DNA from: Phycisphaerae bacterium
GTDB lineage: Bacteria > Planctomycetota > Phycisphaerae > Sedimentisphaerales > SM23-30
Assembly: GCA_021736565.1 (NCBI GenBank)
Contig: JAIPFO010000206.1
Span: 1 to 6,886 of the forward strand
DNA length: 6,886 bases
Reading direction: 5' to 3'
The notes under the pieces are model-generated. The model worked only from the letters and a program-made list of their open reading frames with translations, did not search any database and was not told the DNA's origin. Of this stretch, positions 5,161 to 6,886 are shown in pieces. How positions within the stretch are numbered: position 1 is the stretch's first letter; every line of letters begins with the position of its first letter. Both the position numbers and the translations under genes were made by a program.

Positions 5161-6886
5161 ATGCCAAAAAAATTCTGGTCAACATTATTTATCCTTTTAT
5201 TGGGCGTGGGACTCCTGGGCTTGGCGGCGACACGGTTGGGACCGGTTAATGCGTTGCGGGGTGACTATGAGCTGGAGAACACGGACCCTTTTGCCAATAG
5301 TGAAGAAGCGGTCGAACTGCGAATTCCGATGGTGGCCTTATCGGCATTTCGAACCCTGGCGATAGATTATCTCTGGATCCGTGCCGATGAACTACAGATG
5401 GAAGGGCAATATTTTGACTCCTTGCACATGGCCAGGCTTATCTGTAAATTGCAGCCCCAATTGCCCTCTGTCTGGGAATTTCAGGCCTGGAACATGGCTT
5501 ATAATATCTCGGTGGCCATGCCGATTCCCGAAGAACGATGGGAGTGGGTGCGGGCAGGTTTTGAGCTGTTGCGTGATGAAGGGCTCAAGTTCAATCCCGA
5601 AAGCTATAAAATACACCATTACCTGGCCTGGATATTTCAGCATAAAATTGGCGGGATCACCGACGACCATCACCGCTATTACAAGCGACGAATGGCCGAG
5701 GAACTCTCACCCTACCTGACCCCGATCTACGTTCCTATGATGTATAAGGGGATCTATGAGGATATTGAAGTGATGGCCCAGATGCCAAACGACTGGGCGA
5801 AGATATTGGCGAACCCGAAAGTCGCCCAACTCGTTGAGAAGATCAAACAGGTCGAACCGAAGTTCACCAGCGATAAAAAAATGCGCGACGGGCTGTTTTC
5901 GCTCAGGTTGAAGCCGGGGGAGTTTTCAGCGGAACTTAAAACACTCATCGGTGCTAATATAGAAAATCCGGCATTTCAAATTGTTGACTGGTTTATACGG
6001 GCAGAGGCCTTGAAAAGAGATTGGAATTTAGACCCGGCATTGATGCACAAAATAAATTTTGCATATGGCCCCAAGGATTTTTCCAATGAAAGCAAACATT
6101 ATTCACTCGATTGGCGAACCCCTTATGTCCACGCTATTTACTGGGCAATGCACGGCCTGCAGTTTTCCGAAGGCGAGCTTTCGTTTGATACCTTGAAGTT
6201 GAAACGTGTAGTATATCACAGCCTTCAGGATTTGTATTACTACGGCAATCTCCAGGTGTTGCCGATTCAGACGCATGTGAGTCAACGTAAAAAGGGACAG
6301 GAACTGATAGATGCCCCCGAGGAGATCGGCCTGATGGTCTTTAATAGTCAGGATCTGCGGATGTTTCCTATCGCCTATCAGGCAACGTTGGATTTACTGT
6401 TGTCCTATACCAGTCGGGGGGAAAAAATTCCCGGTGGTGTTGGACATGGCTCTGCGAATTTGTGCCGGTCAGGGATCGAGAGCCTTTACCTGGCGGGCCA
6501 TGTCGATCATGCGCAGCGGTACTATAACCATCTCAAAAAAATCGCCCCGGATAATAAGGACTATCAACAGCCCCTGGTCGATTTTGTCAGGATGGAGATG
6601 CGGGAAGAAATACAAAATATCTCGCCCAAGAATGCGGCGAATTATATGCTTGATTACCTGCGAAGAAGTTATGCCAGTTTCGCGGTAGGCGATGATGATA
6701 ATTCTTATTTGTATGAAGCGTACGCCACGCAGGTTCATGAAGAATTTCTCAAACAATTCCCGGATGAAGAAGACAGGATCAATCGAACATCACTCAGGCC
6801 GTTTGATGAAATGCGATGGAGGGCCTTGATGGATTTCTTGAACGACCAGATGGTCAACCCGGCGATTAAAAATACATTTTTAGGGC
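5161..6886 (+). CDS. Membrane-anchored or exported TPR-like helical-repeat protein (3' partial)
   Basis: The frame runs from the ATG at 5161 to the last base without a stop, giving at least 575 residues; the end lies outside the window. Residues 3-4 are Lys, followed by a hydrophobic helix at about 5-24. This fits a signal anchor or signal peptide, and no lipobox Cys is present. The remainder is soluble, rich in aromatic residues and built of helix pairs like a TPR solenoid. Clear examples are residues 63-98 (LWIRADELQMEGQYFDSL, then an ARLICKLQP helix) and about 440-465 (LYLAGHVDHAQRYYNHLKK, then IAPDN). The most striking stretch is about 100-165, with W105, WNMAYNIS at 110-117, ERWEWVR, LLRDEGLKFNP and IFQHKIGG. 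I recall similar sequence in large uncharacterised planctomycete and Verrucomicrobia proteins encoded near ABC transporters, unverified. There are no enzyme motifs. Only a weak AGAG precedes the start. Its position suggests an envelope partner of the ABC pair; this is inference. Confidence 0.85.
   Translation, partial: MPKKFWSTLFILLLGVGLLGLAATRLGPVNALRGDYELENTDPFANSEEAVELRIPMVALSAFRTLAIDYLWIRADELQMEGQYFDSLHMARLICKLQPQLPSVWEFQAWNMAYNISVAMPIPEERWEWVRAGFELLRDEGLKFNPESYKIHHYLAWIFQHKIGGITDDHHRYYKRRMAEELSPYLTPIYVPMMYKGIYEDIEVMAQMPNDWAKILANPKVAQLVEKIKQVEPKFTSDKKMRDGLFSLRLKPGEFSAELKTLIGANIENPAFQIVDWFIRAEALKRDWNLDPALMHKINFAYGPKDFSNESKHYSLDWRTPYVHAIYWAMHGLQFSEGELSFDTLKLKRVVYHSLQDLYYYGNLQVLPIQTHVSQRKKGQELIDAPEEIGLMVFNSQDLRMFPIAYQATLDLLLSYTSRGEKIPGGVGHGSANLCRSGIESLYLAGHVDHAQRYYNHLKKIAPDNKDYQQPLVDFVRMEMREEIQNISPKNAANYMLDYLRRSYASFAVGDDDNSYLYEAYATQVHEEFLKQFPDEEDRINRTSLRPFDEMRWRALMDFLNDQMVNPAIKNTFLG

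Noticed and set aside
5381..5719. Open frame of 112 codons on the + strand
   Set aside because: It is an out-of-phase shadow of the frame that starts at 5161. Its translation is rich in Trp, Cys, Pro and Ser with no coherent domain, while the 5161 frame shows clear helical-repeat motifs.
6434..6688. Open frame of 84 codons on the + strand near the right edge
   Set aside because: It is also an out-of-phase shadow of the gene starting at 5161, which remains open with TPR-like sequence through this region.

Overview
The window reads as ordinary bacterial chromosome with every supported gene on the + strand: four long or partial reading frames in the middle and right, and a gene tail at the left edge. 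A planctomycete or related PVC-group bacterium is the most likely source. The reasons are the style of the ABC-2 permease (a long helical plus beta insert between membrane helices), the repeat protein that follows it, which I recall from that phylum, and weak ribosome binding sites. This assignment rests on pattern memory and was not checked by a search.

Layout. Positions 1-260 hold the C-terminal end of an unrecognised protein. After a 65-base AT-rich gap, 326-2353 encodes a complete heavy-metal P1B-type ATPase with all catalytic motifs and a CPC metal site, but no N-terminal metal-binding domain. Then 24 bases later, 2378-3676 encodes an ABC-2 type ATP-binding protein with an unusual C-terminal extension of about 145 residues. 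It overlaps by ATGA with its membrane partner at 3673-5070, a six-helix permease carrying a roughly 200-residue extracytoplasmic domain. After a gap of 90 bases, a fifth reading frame starts at 5161 and stays open to the last base (at least 575 codons). It encodes a membrane-anchored or exported, helical-repeat (TPR-like) protein.

How the genes may work together. The ATPase and permease of the ABC pair are translationally coupled and almost certainly form one transporter. The TPR-like protein follows on the same strand and is a good candidate for an envelope-facing partner of the permease's large external domain. The metal ATPase is closely spaced with the ABC genes and may share their transcript, but nothing in the sequence shows a functional link. 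No RNA gene, insertion sequence, CRISPR array or convincing terminator was seen. The least conventional parts are the ABC ATPase tail with a threefold VI(D/E)xL(L/I) motif, the permease's external domain, the TM8 signature of the metal pump, and the TPR-like protein.
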